A DNA stretch of 64,000 bases from Paenalicyclobacillus macrosporangiidus (GTDB lineage Bacteria; Bacillota; Bacilli; Alicyclobacillales; Alicyclobacillaceae). The position numbers were made by a program, and so were the translations under genes. The stretch covers positions 1 to 64,000 of the forward strand of contig NZ_FPBV01000017.1 of assembly GCF_900116805.1 (NCBI RefSeq). Direction: 5' to 3'. Positions 23,847-32,395 of the stretch are shown piece after piece; position 1 is the first letter of the stretch, and each line of letters opens with the position of its first letter. Under the pieces are notes generated by a model, which ran no database searches, was not told the origin of the DNA, and saw only the letters and a program-made list of their open reading frames with translations.

Positions 23847-24617
23847 TCAGGACAACTGGTTTCGAATGGCGTTGAGGATGCGCTTCTCCAAGCGCGACAC
23901 CTGCACCTGCGAGATGCCCAGCACGCGCGCCACGTCCGCCTGGGTCTTGTCCTTGAAAAAGCGCAGGTAGACAATCAGCCGCTCGCGCTCCGGAAGCTTG
24001 CCCAACACCTCGTGCAACGCGATCTTGTCCAACCACTCCCCCTGCTCCTCATCCGCAATCTGATCCATGAGGTAGATGGGGTCGCCGTCGTTCTCGTATA
24101 CCGTCTCGTGGATGGACGCCGGCGTGCGCAGCGCTTCTTGGGCGAACACGACTTCCGACGGCTCGATGCCGAGCTCCCGCGCGATCTCGGTGATGTGCGG
24201 CTGCCGTCCCAACCGCTTGGCCAACTCGTCCCGCACCCGGCGAATCTGTTTGGCGGTCTCCTTCAGGCTCCGGCTCACCTTCACCGTGCTGTCGTCCCTC
24301 AGGAACCGTTGGATCTCGCCGATGATCATCGGGACGGCGTAAGTGGAGAACTTGACGTCGTAGGAAAGATCGAATTTGTCAATCGCTTTGAGCAATCCGA
24401 TGCACCCAATCTGAAACAGGTCGTCGGCCTCATACCCGCGGCCGAGAAACCGCTGCACGACCGCCCACACCAGCCGTTGGTTGCCGAGGACCAGTTGGTC
24501 CCTGGCTTCGCTGTCTCCGGCCTGGCTTCGGGCAATCAGGCCACGGGTCTCCTCGTCCGTGGGCTTGTGTCCCCGGTCATCCAGCCCCTTCGCGCGATCC
24601 ATCGCGGGCCGCTCCAT
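23847..24617 (-). CDS. sigF: Forespore RNA polymerase sigma factor SigF
   Basis: A 256-residue group 3 sigma factor and the first compartment-specific sigma factor of sporulation. Region 2 reads YEADDLFQIGCIGLLKAIDKF, with FSTYAVPMIIGEIQRFLRD following; region 4 has the helix-turn-helix TQADVARVLGISQVQVSRLE. It directs forespore transcription once released from SpoIIAB. The ATG at 24617 comes straight after the spoIIAB stop; the ATG at 24602, behind GGAG, is an equally possible start. Confidence 0.97.
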   Translation of the reverse strand: MERPAMDRAKGLDDRGHKPTDEETRGLIARSQAGDSEARDQLVLGNQRLVWAVVQRFLGRGYEADDLFQIGCIGLLKAIDKFDLSYDVKFSTYAVPMIIGEIQRFLRDDSTVKVSRSLKETAKQIRRVRDELAKRLGRQPHITEIARELGIEPSEVVFAQEALRTPASIHETVYENDGDPIYLMDQIADEEQGEWLDKIALHEVLGKLPERERLIVYLRFFKDKTQADVARVLGISQVQVSRLEKRILNAIRNQLS

Positions 24618-25082
24618 TCACTGGCAGTCTGGGTCGCGGCGGATGACCTTGCGCATGCGCACGCGGGTTCCGCGGCCGGGCGTGGAATCGATGACCAACT
24701 CGTCGACGAAGTTCTCCATGATAGTGATGCCCATCCCGGACCGCTCCAGCTCCGGCCGGGAGGTGTACAGGGGTTGGCGGGCCAACTCGATGTCCTCAAT
24801 CCCGACGCCGTCGTCTTCCACCACCACTTCGACCACGCCCCCGTGGATAGCGCAAGAGACGCGGATCTCGCCGGGGCTGTCCTCATACCCGTGGATGATG
24901 GCATTCGTCACCGCTTCCGATACCGCGGTCTTCAATTCGGTGATTTGTTCCAGTGTCGGGTCCAACTCTGCGACAAAGGCCGCCACCGCCACCCGGGCAA
25001 GAGCTTCATTCTCGGAGCGGCTCGGAAATTGCAGGTGCATGTAGTTCTTCTGGAGCACAGCGTTGCCCAACGGCTTGTCCAC
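24618..25082 (-). CDS. spoIIAB: Anti-sigma F factor / serine kinase SpoIIAB
   Basis: A 154-residue GHKL-fold kinase that holds SigF inactive and phosphorylates SpoIIAA. ATP-lid motifs include [12 protein letters not shown] (N box), [10 protein letters not shown] (G1) and [15 protein letters not shown] (G2). It begins at GTG 25082, eleven bases after GGAGG. The first 14 residues are extra compared with B. subtilis SpoIIAB, whose conserved part begins at MHLQF, so a shorter start cannot be excluded. Confidence 0.96.
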   Translation of the reverse strand: MDKPLGNAVLQKNYMHLQFPSRSENEALARVAVAAFVAELDPTLEQITELKTAVSEAVTNAIIHGYEDSPGEIRVSCAIHGGVVEVVVEDDGVGIEDIELARQPLYTSRPELERSGMGITIMENFVDELVIDSTPGRGTRVRMRKVIRRDPDCQ

Positions 25083-25088
25083 GGTGAA

Positions 25089-25433
25089 TCAACCCTCCTT
25101 CACGGCGCGGATGGCGCCGTCTTCCCGGTCGTACACCGGCAGGATCTTCAACAGACCGGACATTTCGAAGATGCGCCGGAGCGGCGCGGTGATCTCGCAG
25201 ATGGCCATTCGCCCGCCGCGCTGGGAGAGGGTTCTGTACCGCCCGAGAATCAACCCCAGCCCGGAGCTGTCCATGAATTCGATCCCGCGGAACGACAACA
25301 CCAATCCGCGATAATGCGTCTCCTCGAGCGCGGCCTCAATCTGGTCGCGTATCGATTCGACAGCATGGTGATCCAAGTCTCCCCGCAGGCGCACCACCAG
25401 AATGCCGTCCTTCACGTTCGTCTCGATGCTCAT
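25089..25433 (-). CDS. spoIIAA: Anti-anti-sigma F factor SpoIIAA
   Basis: A 114-residue STAS-domain protein. The phosphorylatable Ser is in FMDSSGLGLILGRY (Ser56/57). When dephosphorylated by SpoIIE it binds SpoIIAB and frees SigF in the forespore. AAAGGAGCG precedes the ATG at 25433. It is the first gene of the spoIIA-sigF operon, with spoVAC following after a 68-base gap. Confidence 0.96.
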   Translation of the reverse strand: MSIETNVKDGILVVRLRGDLDHHAVESIRDQIEAALEETHYRGLVLSFRGIEFMDSSGLGLILGRYRTLSQRGGRMAICEITAPLRRIFEMSGLLKILPVYDREDGAIRAVKEG

Positions 25434-25481
25434 TCGCAACGCTCCTTTCGCCGGCAACCGGCAGAGCCGATCGTACGGTAG

Positions 25482-25510
25482 GAGTTTTCCGGTCCGGATC
25501 GGAAAATCCT
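25482..25510 (-). promoter_or_regulatory. Possible sigma-H promoter of spoIIA
   Basis: On the minus strand AGGATTTT (25510-25503) resembles the sigma-H -35 (AGGAWWT). After about 12 bases GGAAAAC resembles the -10 (GAAT). In B. subtilis spoIIA is transcribed by sigma-H with Spo0A. The -10 match is imperfect, so confidence is low. Confidence 0.35.
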
Positions 25511-25562
25511 GCAGGCAGACAAAACTCGTGCGGATCTGCCTTCCTTCGACAGACCGTCGGAG

Positions 25563-25591
25563 TTTCCGCAATTCCGAACCTGTAGTAGAAT
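25563..25591 (+). promoter_or_regulatory. Possible sigma-A promoter of the TPR regulator gene
   Basis: TTTCCG (25563-25568) and TAGAAT (25586-25591) are 17 bases apart, about 45 bases before the start codon. It diverges from the spoIIA operon. Confidence 0.4.
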
Positions 25592-25636
25592 GCAACGTAG
25601 AATCCGCATTGAGAAGAACTGTCAGGAGGGTTGGCG

Positions 25637-26926
25637 ATGGCTTCACTCGGGCAAAAACTGCGTGCTCTGCGCAAGGAGCGCCGCATGACACAACAGGAAT
25701 TGTGTGCTGGTCTGGTCACCTCCAGCATGATCAGCCAAATCGAATCCGACCGAGTCGCCCCCTCGCCCCAGCTGTTGGAGGAGTTGGCACGACGGCTGGG
25801 TGTGCAACCGTCGTACTTCGCCGACGATTTCACACAACACACCGATCTCGCGCAGGCTTACCGGCGGGCGCGCAGTCTCTTGGAAACCCAGCGCTACGAC
25901 GCCGCGCTTCCGCTCTTGTTGGAGGTCATCCGCCATCCGCATCATCTGGTGCGGGACGAAGTGCTCTACGGAGATTTGGCAGAGTGTTACGAGGCGCTCG
26001 AACGTTGGGACGAAGCCTGCGACGCGTACGAGCAGGTGGTGCGGATTTCCTTGGAGAAGGACGACGTACCCAGCGCCGTGCACGCCTATTATTCATTGGG
26101 GCATTTGTTCCGGAAACAAAACCGCCTGGCGATGGCGAGGATGTACTGGCAGCGCGCCGTGGAGCTGTTGAGCCGCCACCCGGGGCTCGAGATGCCGCTG
26201 GAAGTGAAGGTGCGGACCCATCTCGGGCGGACTCACTATCTCCTGGGAGAATACCCGGCCGCGCTCACGCACCTGGAGGCCGCCGCACGGCTGGCGGAAG
26301 TGCGCGGGCTCAGCCTGGACTTGGCCACCATCCGGCACACCATGGGGAACGTCCTGATGGAAACCGGACGCCACGAGGAGGCGCGGCAGGCGTTGGAGCA
26401 TGCCATGGAGCTCTACGCCCGGACCCGCAACCAACGCGGATACAACCAGTGCTTGGTCAATCTCGGGGTGAACCTGCGGCTGGCGGGAGACATCCCTGGC
26501 GCACGAGCGCACTTCGACCGGTGTGTGGAGGACCATGAACTGCAGCGGGACAGTATCCGCCTTGCAAACGCATACAGCGAACGCGCCCTGTGCCGGCTGT
26601 TGAGCGGGGACTACACGGGGGCCGAGGAGGACGCGCGGATGGCGCTGGGGTTGGATCGGTACACCAAGTCCCTGCAGTTGAGCGCGCGGGCGACGTGCGC
26701 CGCCGCCTGTCTCGCCCTGGGCCGGCCCCAGGAAGCGCGGCAGGTCGCCGAACAGGCGTTGGCCGGGTGGGCGCCGGACGCCGACACGGCGCAGAAAGTC
26801 CAACTGCTCAACGTGATCCGCCGGGCGTACGCCGCGCTGGGCGACACGGTCCGGGCACGGGAGACGGCCCTCCAGCTGGCCGGCCAGCTGAAAGGCGCCT
26901 TCCCGCACCCTTTCCCGGCCCTGTGA
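25637..26926 (+). CDS. XRE-family regulator with TPR repeats
   Basis: A 429-residue protein with an N-terminal helix-turn-helix (residues 5-60, RRMTQQELCAG and SMISQIESDRVAPS). About eight tetratricopeptide repeats follow from residue 70 to the end, for example DLAECYEALERWDEACDAYEQV and LMETGRHEEARQALEHAMELY. This layout is that of Rap/PlcR/ComR-like (RRNPP) or TPR-only regulators, which often bind a peptide. No peptide gene is visible next to it. The ATG at 25637 is six bases after GGAGGG. Divergent from spoIIA, it may link a signal to sporulation, but this is inference. Confidence 0.85.
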   Translation: MASLGQKLRALRKERRMTQQELCAGLVTSSMISQIESDRVAPSPQLLEELARRLGVQPSYFADDFTQHTDLAQAYRRARSLLETQRYDAALPLLLEVIRHPHHLVRDEVLYGDLAECYEALERWDEACDAYEQVVRISLEKDDVPSAVHAYYSLGHLFRKQNRLAMARMYWQRAVELLSRHPGLEMPLEVKVRTHLGRTHYLLGEYPAALTHLEAAARLAEVRGLSLDLATIRHTMGNVLMETGRHEEARQALEHAMELYARTRNQRGYNQCLVNLGVNLRLAGDIPGARAHFDRCVEDHELQRDSIRLANAYSERALCRLLSGDYTGAEEDARMALGLDRYTKSLQLSARATCAAACLALGRPQEARQVAEQALAGWAPDADTAQKVQLLNVIRRAYAALGDTVRARETALQLAGQLKGAFPHPFPAL

Positions 26927-27011
26927 CGCACGGACGGGCGCTCACTTCACGCTCACTTCAGCGGAGCGGCACGTCCGCGAACGCGTTTGACGCTTCACGC
27001 ACGGGCCAGGT

Positions 27012-28292
27012 TCAGCGTCCAAAGGTGACCATGCCGCGGACCGTGCGACCGAAGGTCTCCCACAGGCCCGCCCGGCGCGCACCGCTTCCGGCGACCAGGT
27101 GGCAAGACCCGACGACATCCTCACCGTCCACGACCTTCAGTTCCCCCACGACCTGTCGGGGTCGTACCGGTGCCTCAAGATCGTCAATCGCCATCTGGGT
27201 CTGCAAGGAAGGGTGTTCTCCCCGCCTGTGGATGACCCCGACGGTGTCGCTCGTCACCACCGGGATGGTCTCCGGCGTGCCGTGTAGGACGTGCACGGTG
27301 GCCACCTGCTGGCCCGCTTTGTACAGGACTTGAGACGTAAAGGTGCTGAACGACCAGTTCAACAGTTCGCTGACCTCCCGGTTGCGGACGGACGGTTTCG
27401 GCGCGCCCATGACCACGGCAATCACCCGGAACCCGTCCTTCTTCGCCGTGGCGGTCAGGCAGTATTTCGCTTCTGCCGTATATCCCGTCTTCAGCCCGTC
27501 CACGCCGGGATAAAACCGGACGAGCTTGTTGGTGTTGACCAGCCAGAACGGGTGTTCGGTGTCTTTGCGCAGATAGTCGCTGTAGACAGACGTGTACTTC
27601 GTGATCCACTCGTGCTTCAACAGTTCTCGCGACATGATGGCGATGTCATGGGCGGAACTGTAGTGATCCGGCTCGGGGAGCCCGTTGCAGTTCGCGAAAT
27701 GCGTGTCGTCCATCCCCAATTCCCGGGCCCGGCGGTTCATCTGGCGCACGAACGCCTCCTCGCTGCCCGCCAGGTGTTCCGCCAGGGCGACACAGGCGTC
27801 GTTGGCCGAGGCGATGGCGATCCCTTTCACGAGATCCTCGACCTTCATGGTCTCCCCGGGCTCGAGGAAGATCTGGGAACCGCCCATGCTGGCCGCGTAC
27901 TCGCTGGTCTTCACGGAATCTGTCAAGCGCAGCCGTCCACTGTCAATCGCTTCAGCCACCAACAAGAGGGTCATCACCTTGGTGATGCTCGCCATCGGCA
28001 ACTTCTCATGCGCGTCCTTCTCGAACAACACCTTCCCCGTGGCGTAGTCCATCACCACCGCGGCTCTGGACTCATGCGCCAGGTCCGTCCCATCCTCCTG
28101 TGCATCCGGCTGCACCTCGCGCACCGGACGGATCTCCACGCTCGCCGCTGCAGCCGGTCCGTGCCCGGCCGCCGACAAGGTCCCGCCCACCGCTGCCGGG
28201 ATGGATTGCGCTCCCGCCGTCCCCGACATCAGACAACACAACAAGGCCAACGCGCCAGCCGCCGGCCATCCGCGCCTTGCACCACGTCCCAT
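27012..28292 (-). CDS. dacF: D-alanyl-D-alanine carboxypeptidase DacF
   Basis: A 426-residue low-molecular-weight penicillin-binding protein. A signal peptide (about 9-28) is followed by an Ala-rich linker. The peptidase S11 domain has SxxK at Ser102-Lys105 (SITK), SxN at 162-164 (SAN) and KTG at 268-270, then a C-terminal PBP5-like domain and a short amphipathic tail. DacF trims stem peptides of spore cortex peptidoglycan in the forespore. AAAGGGG is eight bases before the ATG at 28292. In B. subtilis dacF precedes spoIIAA, as here, but a TPR regulator has come between. Confidence 0.94.
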   Translation of the reverse strand: MGRGARRGWPAAGALALLCCLMSGTAGAQSIPAAVGGTLSAAGHGPAAAASVEIRPVREVQPDAQEDGTDLAHESRAAVVMDYATGKVLFEKDAHEKLPMASITKVMTLLLVAEAIDSGRLRLTDSVKTSEYAASMGGSQIFLEPGETMKVEDLVKGIAIASANDACVALAEHLAGSEEAFVRQMNRRARELGMDDTHFANCNGLPEPDHYSSAHDIAIMSRELLKHEWITKYTSVYSDYLRKDTEHPFWLVNTNKLVRFYPGVDGLKTGYTAEAKYCLTATAKKDGFRVIAVVMGAPKPSVRNREVSELLNWSFSTFTSQVLYKAGQQVATVHVLHGTPETIPVVTSDTVGVIHRRGEHPSLQTQMAIDDLEAPVRPRQVVGELKVVDGEDVVGSCHLVAGSGARRAGLWETFGRTVRGMVTFGR

Positions 28293-28432
28293 CTGCTCAG
28301 CCCCTTTCGATGCACGTGTTCTCCGGCGGACCCGGGTTCCGCCGGTCTCCCTGGGCGTAGTGTGCGCGGCCCCCTCGGTTTCTATCAGACCGACTGGCCG
28401 TTGGCACGACGGATCACGCCTCCGCCGAACGT

Positions 28433-28463
28433 AAAAAAGCGGAATGCGCCTTCGCATTCCGCT
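28433..28463 (-). terminator. Intrinsic terminator after the DUF1540 gene
   Basis: On the minus strand an 11-bp perfect stem (28463-28453 with 28448-28438, loop of 4) is followed by TTTTTT (28438-28433). It is a textbook terminator that ends the transcript of the DUF1540 gene, leaving dacF to its own promoter. Confidence 0.85.
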
Positions 28464-28510
28464 GTCCTGGCATTTCGCTCTGCCCCCCGACAGACCCCCG
28501 AACCGGTTCG

Positions 28511-28705
28511 TCATGTGTGGACGTGCGGCCGACTGGCCGGCCGGCCGTCGTCGAAGTCCCGGAAACGGAAGGTCCCGCACTCCGTCCCCTTCGGCGTGCC
28601 GACGATATCGTTGCCGTTGGACCGAACCTCAATTTCGTCGGCCACGCAGTCGTGACGTTCGTTGAACACGCACTCCTCGACCACGCATCGGACACCCTTT
28701 GGCAT
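28511..28705 (-). CDS. DUF1540 Cys-containing small protein
   Basis: A 64-residue protein with the DUF1540 pattern: VRCVVEECVFNERHDC then TPKGTECGTF. The spacing of four Cys suggests a small metal-binding fold. DUF1540 proteins are common in sporeforming Firmicutes and uncharacterised. GGAGGG precedes the ATG at 28705, and a strong terminator follows the stop. It lies between deoB and dacF. Confidence 0.8.
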   Translation of the reverse strand: MPKGVRCVVEECVFNERHDCVADEIEVRSNGNDIVGTPKGTECGTFRFRDFDDGRPASRPHVHT

Positions 28706-28776
28706 CTGCCATCCCTCCCCCTCACAGGATGCCGCGGAGAGGGCGGACGTATGCGGACGCCGGGGACTAGACCCGC

Positions 28777-29973
28777 CTACACGGAAGGCGTCTCGTCCGC
28801 ACCGAACACCTGCGCCAACACACTTCGCCCCACCGGGGGCGGGTCCACCTGGAAATACTCCGCCAGTGTCGCCCCCACATCGGCGAACGTCTCGCGGTCT
28901 CCCAGGGCCACGCCCCGGCGCATGCCCGGCGTCCACAACAGGAGCGGCACCCATTCGCGCGTGTGGTCGGTCCCTTCAGTCGTCGGATCGCAGCCGTGAT
29001 CCGCCACGATGCACAACACCTCGCCCGGCCGCACCCGCTCCCGGATCTCCGGCAGACGGGCGTCAAAAGCCTCCACGGCCCGCGCAAATCCGACCGGGTC
29101 ATTGCGGTGACCGTACAACATATCAAAATCCACCAGGTTCACGTACACGATGCCCTCGTCCTGGCGGTCGAGCTGCGCGATGAGCTTGTCGACGCCGTCC
29201 ATGTTGTTCTCCGTGTGAATTGCCTCCGTAATGCCCGATCCGCCATAGATGTCGGCGATCTTTCCGATGCCGGTCACCGGGTATCCGCGGGCGGCCACCC
29301 GGTTGAGCACCGTCTCCCCGAACGTCAGTGAAAAGTCCTTCCGCCGGTGCGTCCGCTGGTACCGCCCCGGAGACCCTGTGAACGGACGCGCGATCACGCG
29401 GCCCACGGCGTGCGGCCCCGTGAGGATGGAGCGCGCGTAGCGGCACCAGTCGTACAGCACGTCGACCGGCACCACCTCCTCGTGGGCAGCGACCTGAAAC
29501 ACACTGTCGGCCGACGTGTAGACGATGGGCCGGCCGGTCCGCTGGTGTTCCGGGCCGTACTGCTCAATCACCTCGGTTCCCGACGCGGGGCGATTGCACA
29601 ATGCGGGTTTTCCGACGTACCGTTCAAACGGCTCCATCACTTCGGGCGGGAAACCTTCCGGATACACCGGCAGCGGCTGGTCCAGCACCACCCCGACGAA
29701 CTCCCAGTGGCCGTTGGTGGTGTCCTTCCCCCAGGACTTTTCCCGCATTCGCCCGTACGCGCCGACAGACGTTTCACACGGTACGCCCGGGATGGCAGAG
29801 ATGCAGCCCAGGCCCATCGCCGCCAAGTGGGGGGCCCGCAATCCTCCGACGGCCTCTGCGATGTGGCGCAGCGTGTGGCTGTGCGCGTCGCCCGGACCGT
29901 AACGATGCGCGTCCGGCGCCGCCCCGATGCCGACGCTGTCCAGCACAATCCAGATCCACCGTTTCTTCTCCAT
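28777..29973 (-). CDS. deoB: Phosphopentomutase
   Basis: A 398-residue alkaline-phosphatase-superfamily enzyme that interconverts (deoxy)ribose 1-phosphate and 5-phosphate in nucleoside salvage. Metal-site motifs are VLDSVGIGA at the N-terminus, DTTNGHWEF with the phosphorylated Thr, and VADHGCDPTTEGTDHTREW near the C-terminus. GGGAGG precedes the ATG at 29973. xerD-deoB order is as in B. subtilis (ripX-drm), but the purine nucleoside phosphorylase usually next to drm is absent. Confidence 0.96.
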   Translation of the reverse strand: MEKKRWIWIVLDSVGIGAAPDAHRYGPGDAHSHTLRHIAEAVGGLRAPHLAAMGLGCISAIPGVPCETSVGAYGRMREKSWGKDTTNGHWEFVGVVLDQPLPVYPEGFPPEVMEPFERYVGKPALCNRPASGTEVIEQYGPEHQRTGRPIVYTSADSVFQVAAHEEVVPVDVLYDWCRYARSILTGPHAVGRVIARPFTGSPGRYQRTHRRKDFSLTFGETVLNRVAARGYPVTGIGKIADIYGGSGITEAIHTENNMDGVDKLIAQLDRQDEGIVYVNLVDFDMLYGHRNDPVGFARAVEAFDARLPEIRERVRPGEVLCIVADHGCDPTTEGTDHTREWVPLLLWTPGMRRGVALGDRETFADVGATLAEYFQVDPPPVGRSVLAQVFGADETPSV

Positions 29974-30066
29974 GCCCTCGCCTCCCGCAATACAAAGGGG
30001 GCGCCGGTGCGCCCCATCCCCGATCATTGTGTCCTTCCGGTCCTCGCGTCCATCCCCCGCCAGGCG

Positions 30067-30957
30067 TCACTTCACGCGGGGATGGGCGCTCAGGTACACC
30101 TCTTTCAGGCGTGTGCGCGTCACGTGCGTGTAGATCTGCGTCGTCGAGATGTCGGCGTGCCCCAGCATCTCCTGGACCGCGCGCAGATCGGCGCCGCGCT
30201 CCAGCAGGTGCGTGGCGAACGAATGGCGCAGCGTGTGCGGCGTGATGTCTTTCAGGATGTTGGCAGAACGGGAGTATTTTTTTAATAATTTCCAGAAACC
30301 TTGGCGTGACATCGGCTGTCCGTGATGATTGAGAAAGAGTTCCGGCGGATCGCCGTCCTTCACCAACTGCCCGCGGCCGAACTGCAGATAATGCAGGAGC
30401 GCCCTGCGGGCGATGTCGCCCACCGGGATGATCCGCTCCTTCGACCCCTTGCCGATACAGCGGATGAACCCGGCGCTGAGGTTGACGTCCGACACGCGGA
30501 TGGACACCAGTTCACTCACCCGGATGCCGGTGGCATACAGCAGTTCGAGCATCGCCTTGTCTCGGGCACCGCTCGGAGTCGCCACGTCCGGCGCGTCCAA
30601 CAGGCGTTCCACCTCGTGCACCGTCAGAACCTTTGGCAGACGTTTCTCCACCTTGGGCGAATCGATGTGCACGGTGGGGTCCTGGGACAGTTGACCCTCC
30701 CGCAGCAAGAAATGATAGAACGAGCGCAGACTCGCCAGATTGCGCGAAACGGTTGTCGCGGCCCGGCCCTGCGCCCGGAGATGCGCGAGGTATCCCGCGA
30801 TGTGCGGCTGCCGGGCGCATTCGGGCGTGACCTGCCACGTGTCCTGCAGGTAGAGGCAGAACGCCTTCAGGTCCCGTTGATACGATTCTCGTGTGTTGGC
30901 GGACAGCCCTCTTTCCACTGCCAGGTAATCCGCAAACCGGGGAATCCACTCATTCAT
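30067..30957 (-). CDS. xerD: Site-specific tyrosine recombinase XerD
   Basis: A 296-residue recombinase that works with XerC/CodV at dif to resolve chromosome dimers. The catalytic set is Arg in [10 protein letters not shown], Lys in [11 protein letters not shown], His-Leu-Arg-His in [11 protein letters not shown], His in MLGHADIST and Tyr in TQIYTHV. The N-terminal SAM-like domain spans about 1-90. AAAGGAG lies ten bases before the ATG at 30957. It has the usual place upstream of deoB. Confidence 0.96.
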   Translation of the reverse strand: MNEWIPRFADYLAVERGLSANTRESYQRDLKAFCLYLQDTWQVTPECARQPHIAGYLAHLRAQGRAATTVSRNLASLRSFYHFLLREGQLSQDPTVHIDSPKVEKRLPKVLTVHEVERLLDAPDVATPSGARDKAMLELLYATGIRVSELVSIRVSDVNLSAGFIRCIGKGSKERIIPVGDIARRALLHYLQFGRGQLVKDGDPPELFLNHHGQPMSRQGFWKLLKKYSRSANILKDITPHTLRHSFATHLLERGADLRAVQEMLGHADISTTQIYTHVTRTRLKEVYLSAHPRVK

Positions 30958-31043
30958 GTGCAAAAATCTCCTTTGACTCACCTGCGTGCCTATTCCCTAT
31001 TCCACATCGTGAGCCAAAGTCCTGCCCGGGCCCCCTGGGGCCG

Positions 31044-31280
31044 TCAGCGCAACCCGTCTTCCCGCCACCGGAAGAGGACCGCCTGCCCGAACGCCCGTGC
31101 CGCCGCGCGCATGCCCCCCAGGTTCCCTTGGCTGACCGAGGCGTAGGGGGCGTGCGGGAGTGCGTACGGATCGCGCGCAGGAACCCGCCCCGCCGCCTGC
31201 TGCAGCGTGTACACGCTGAGGGCGATGACCAACCCGCTCAAAAGCCATCCGACCAGGCGCCACAATTTTCCCGCCACCAT
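31044..31280 (-). CDS. DUF4227 (YqzK-like) membrane protein
   Basis: A 78-residue protein with one N-terminal membrane helix (about residues 5-24, LWRLVGWLLSGLVIALSVYTL) and a soluble tail containing RDPYALPHAPYA. It resembles the DUF4227/YqzK family, which is also encoded next to xerD in Bacillus. The ATG at 31280 follows GGAGG by five bases and is preferred to the ATG at 31295, which lacks a ribosome site. Function unknown. Confidence 0.75.
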   Translation of the reverse strand: MVAGKLWRLVGWLLSGLVIALSVYTLQQAAGRVPARDPYALPHAPYASVSQGNLGGMRAAARAFGQAVLFRWREDGLR

Positions 31281-31307
31281 GGGTTCCTCCCTCATCCACG
31301 CAGGGAA

Positions 31308-31628
31308 TCAGCCTCGCCGCATCAGCGCCATCAAGGCGTCGAGGGAATCGGGTTGAACCGGATCGTCCAACGCCGCGATGTTCACCGATTCGTGACCGCA
31401 CCGTTCACACCGGTGGACAATCTGATAGCCCTTCTTGCTGTGGTAGGTCACGCGCACCGGTGCCATCAGGCCACCGCAGTCCGCCGCCCGGTCACCGGGG
31501 AACACGTCCAAATGCAGCGAATACAGACAGAACGGACAATGGTTTCGGCAGGTGCGCGCTGCCGCCGGCACCTCGGCGCCGCAGTGGGCGCAGGTGAACG
31601 ACTCGTTGCGGTGGGTGAACCGCTTCAA
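31308..31628 (-). CDS. RNHCP-domain zinc-ribbon protein
   Basis: A 106-residue protein with the defining motif CRNHCPFCLYSLHLD, an N-terminal FTCAHCGAEV pair and a later CERCGHES. The Cys pairs suggest two zinc ribbons. The TTG at 31628 is seven bases after GGAGG and gives the usual family start (KRFTHRNESFTC). The family has no known function. Confidence 0.88.
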   Translation of the reverse strand: MKRFTHRNESFTCAHCGAEVPAAARTCRNHCPFCLYSLHLDVFPGDRAADCGGLMAPVRVTYHSKKGYQIVHRCERCGHESVNIAALDDPVQPDSLDALMALMRRG

Positions 31629-31665
31629 AGCCACGCCTCCTCGCCAGTCGAAAATCACGCTTGCC

Positions 31666-32340
31666 TCATGGGGTGAACGCCGCGGTCAAGAGAGTCGGCG
31701 CCACGTACGCCTGCACGGACGCCCCCGCCATGAGGCCGCCGAGACAGACCAGGAACCAGGCGCTGTACTGCAGGAGCGCCATGGGAAGCCGCGGGCGCGT
31801 GTGCACTTGGCGCAGGATGTCCGCCGAGAAGCGCAGCGCCGCCACCGCCGCCCCCAACAGCGCCGTCATGGAGAGCAGCTGATGCAAGAACACGGCGACG
31901 GCGGCGACGACCAGGCCGCGCCAGCCGAATTGCAGGACGGTGAAGCCCACGGCAAAACCGACGCCGAACGCGCGCAGAAACAGGGCGATGACGATGAACG
32001 GCAGCCCAATGACCGACACCCCGAACAACCACAACAGGGCGAGGAGCTGCGCGTCCCCCATCATGCGCTGCCACCACAGGGTGTGCGCCGGGGCGAGCTG
32101 ATGCTGGCCGACGGCCGTCAGCAGCTCCTGGACCGAACGCGCCAGCACGGCGGTATCCGCTGCATTGAGCTGCCCGGCGGTCAGGCCCCCGAACACCAGC
32201 CCACACAGGACCACCGCGGTCAAGAACGTCCAGGCGCGCCAAAACGGCCGGCCGCGCGCGCACAACCACCGCCAGCCGTCCGCCGCGCGCCCGGCCCATG
32301 GGATGCCCGCCGCTGGGATGGGGATCACGGGACACGTCAC
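31666..32340 (-). CDS. spoIIM: Stage II sporulation protein M
   Basis: A 224-residue membrane protein of the SpoIIM/DUF95 family with about five hydrophobic segments. The LLALLWLFGVSVIGLPFIVIALFL region and FAVGFTVLQFGW match the family. SpoIIM acts with SpoIID and SpoIIP in septal peptidoglycan removal during engulfment. The GTG at 32340 sits only one base after GGAGG, so the real start may be the GTG at 32328. Confidence 0.9.
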   Translation of the reverse strand: MTCPVIPIPAAGIPWAGRAADGWRWLCARGRPFWRAWTFLTAVVLCGLVFGGLTAGQLNAADTAVLARSVQELLTAVGQHQLAPAHTLWWQRMMGDAQLLALLWLFGVSVIGLPFIVIALFLRAFGVGFAVGFTVLQFGWRGLVVAAVAVFLHQLLSMTALLGAAVAALRFSADILRQVHTRPRLPMALLQYSAWFLVCLGGLMAGASVQAYVAPTLLTAAFTP

Positions 32341-32395
32341 TCCTCCCTGTCCAACCTATCCCCATCCCTATGCGGCCCGTCCCGTATTCATGCGC

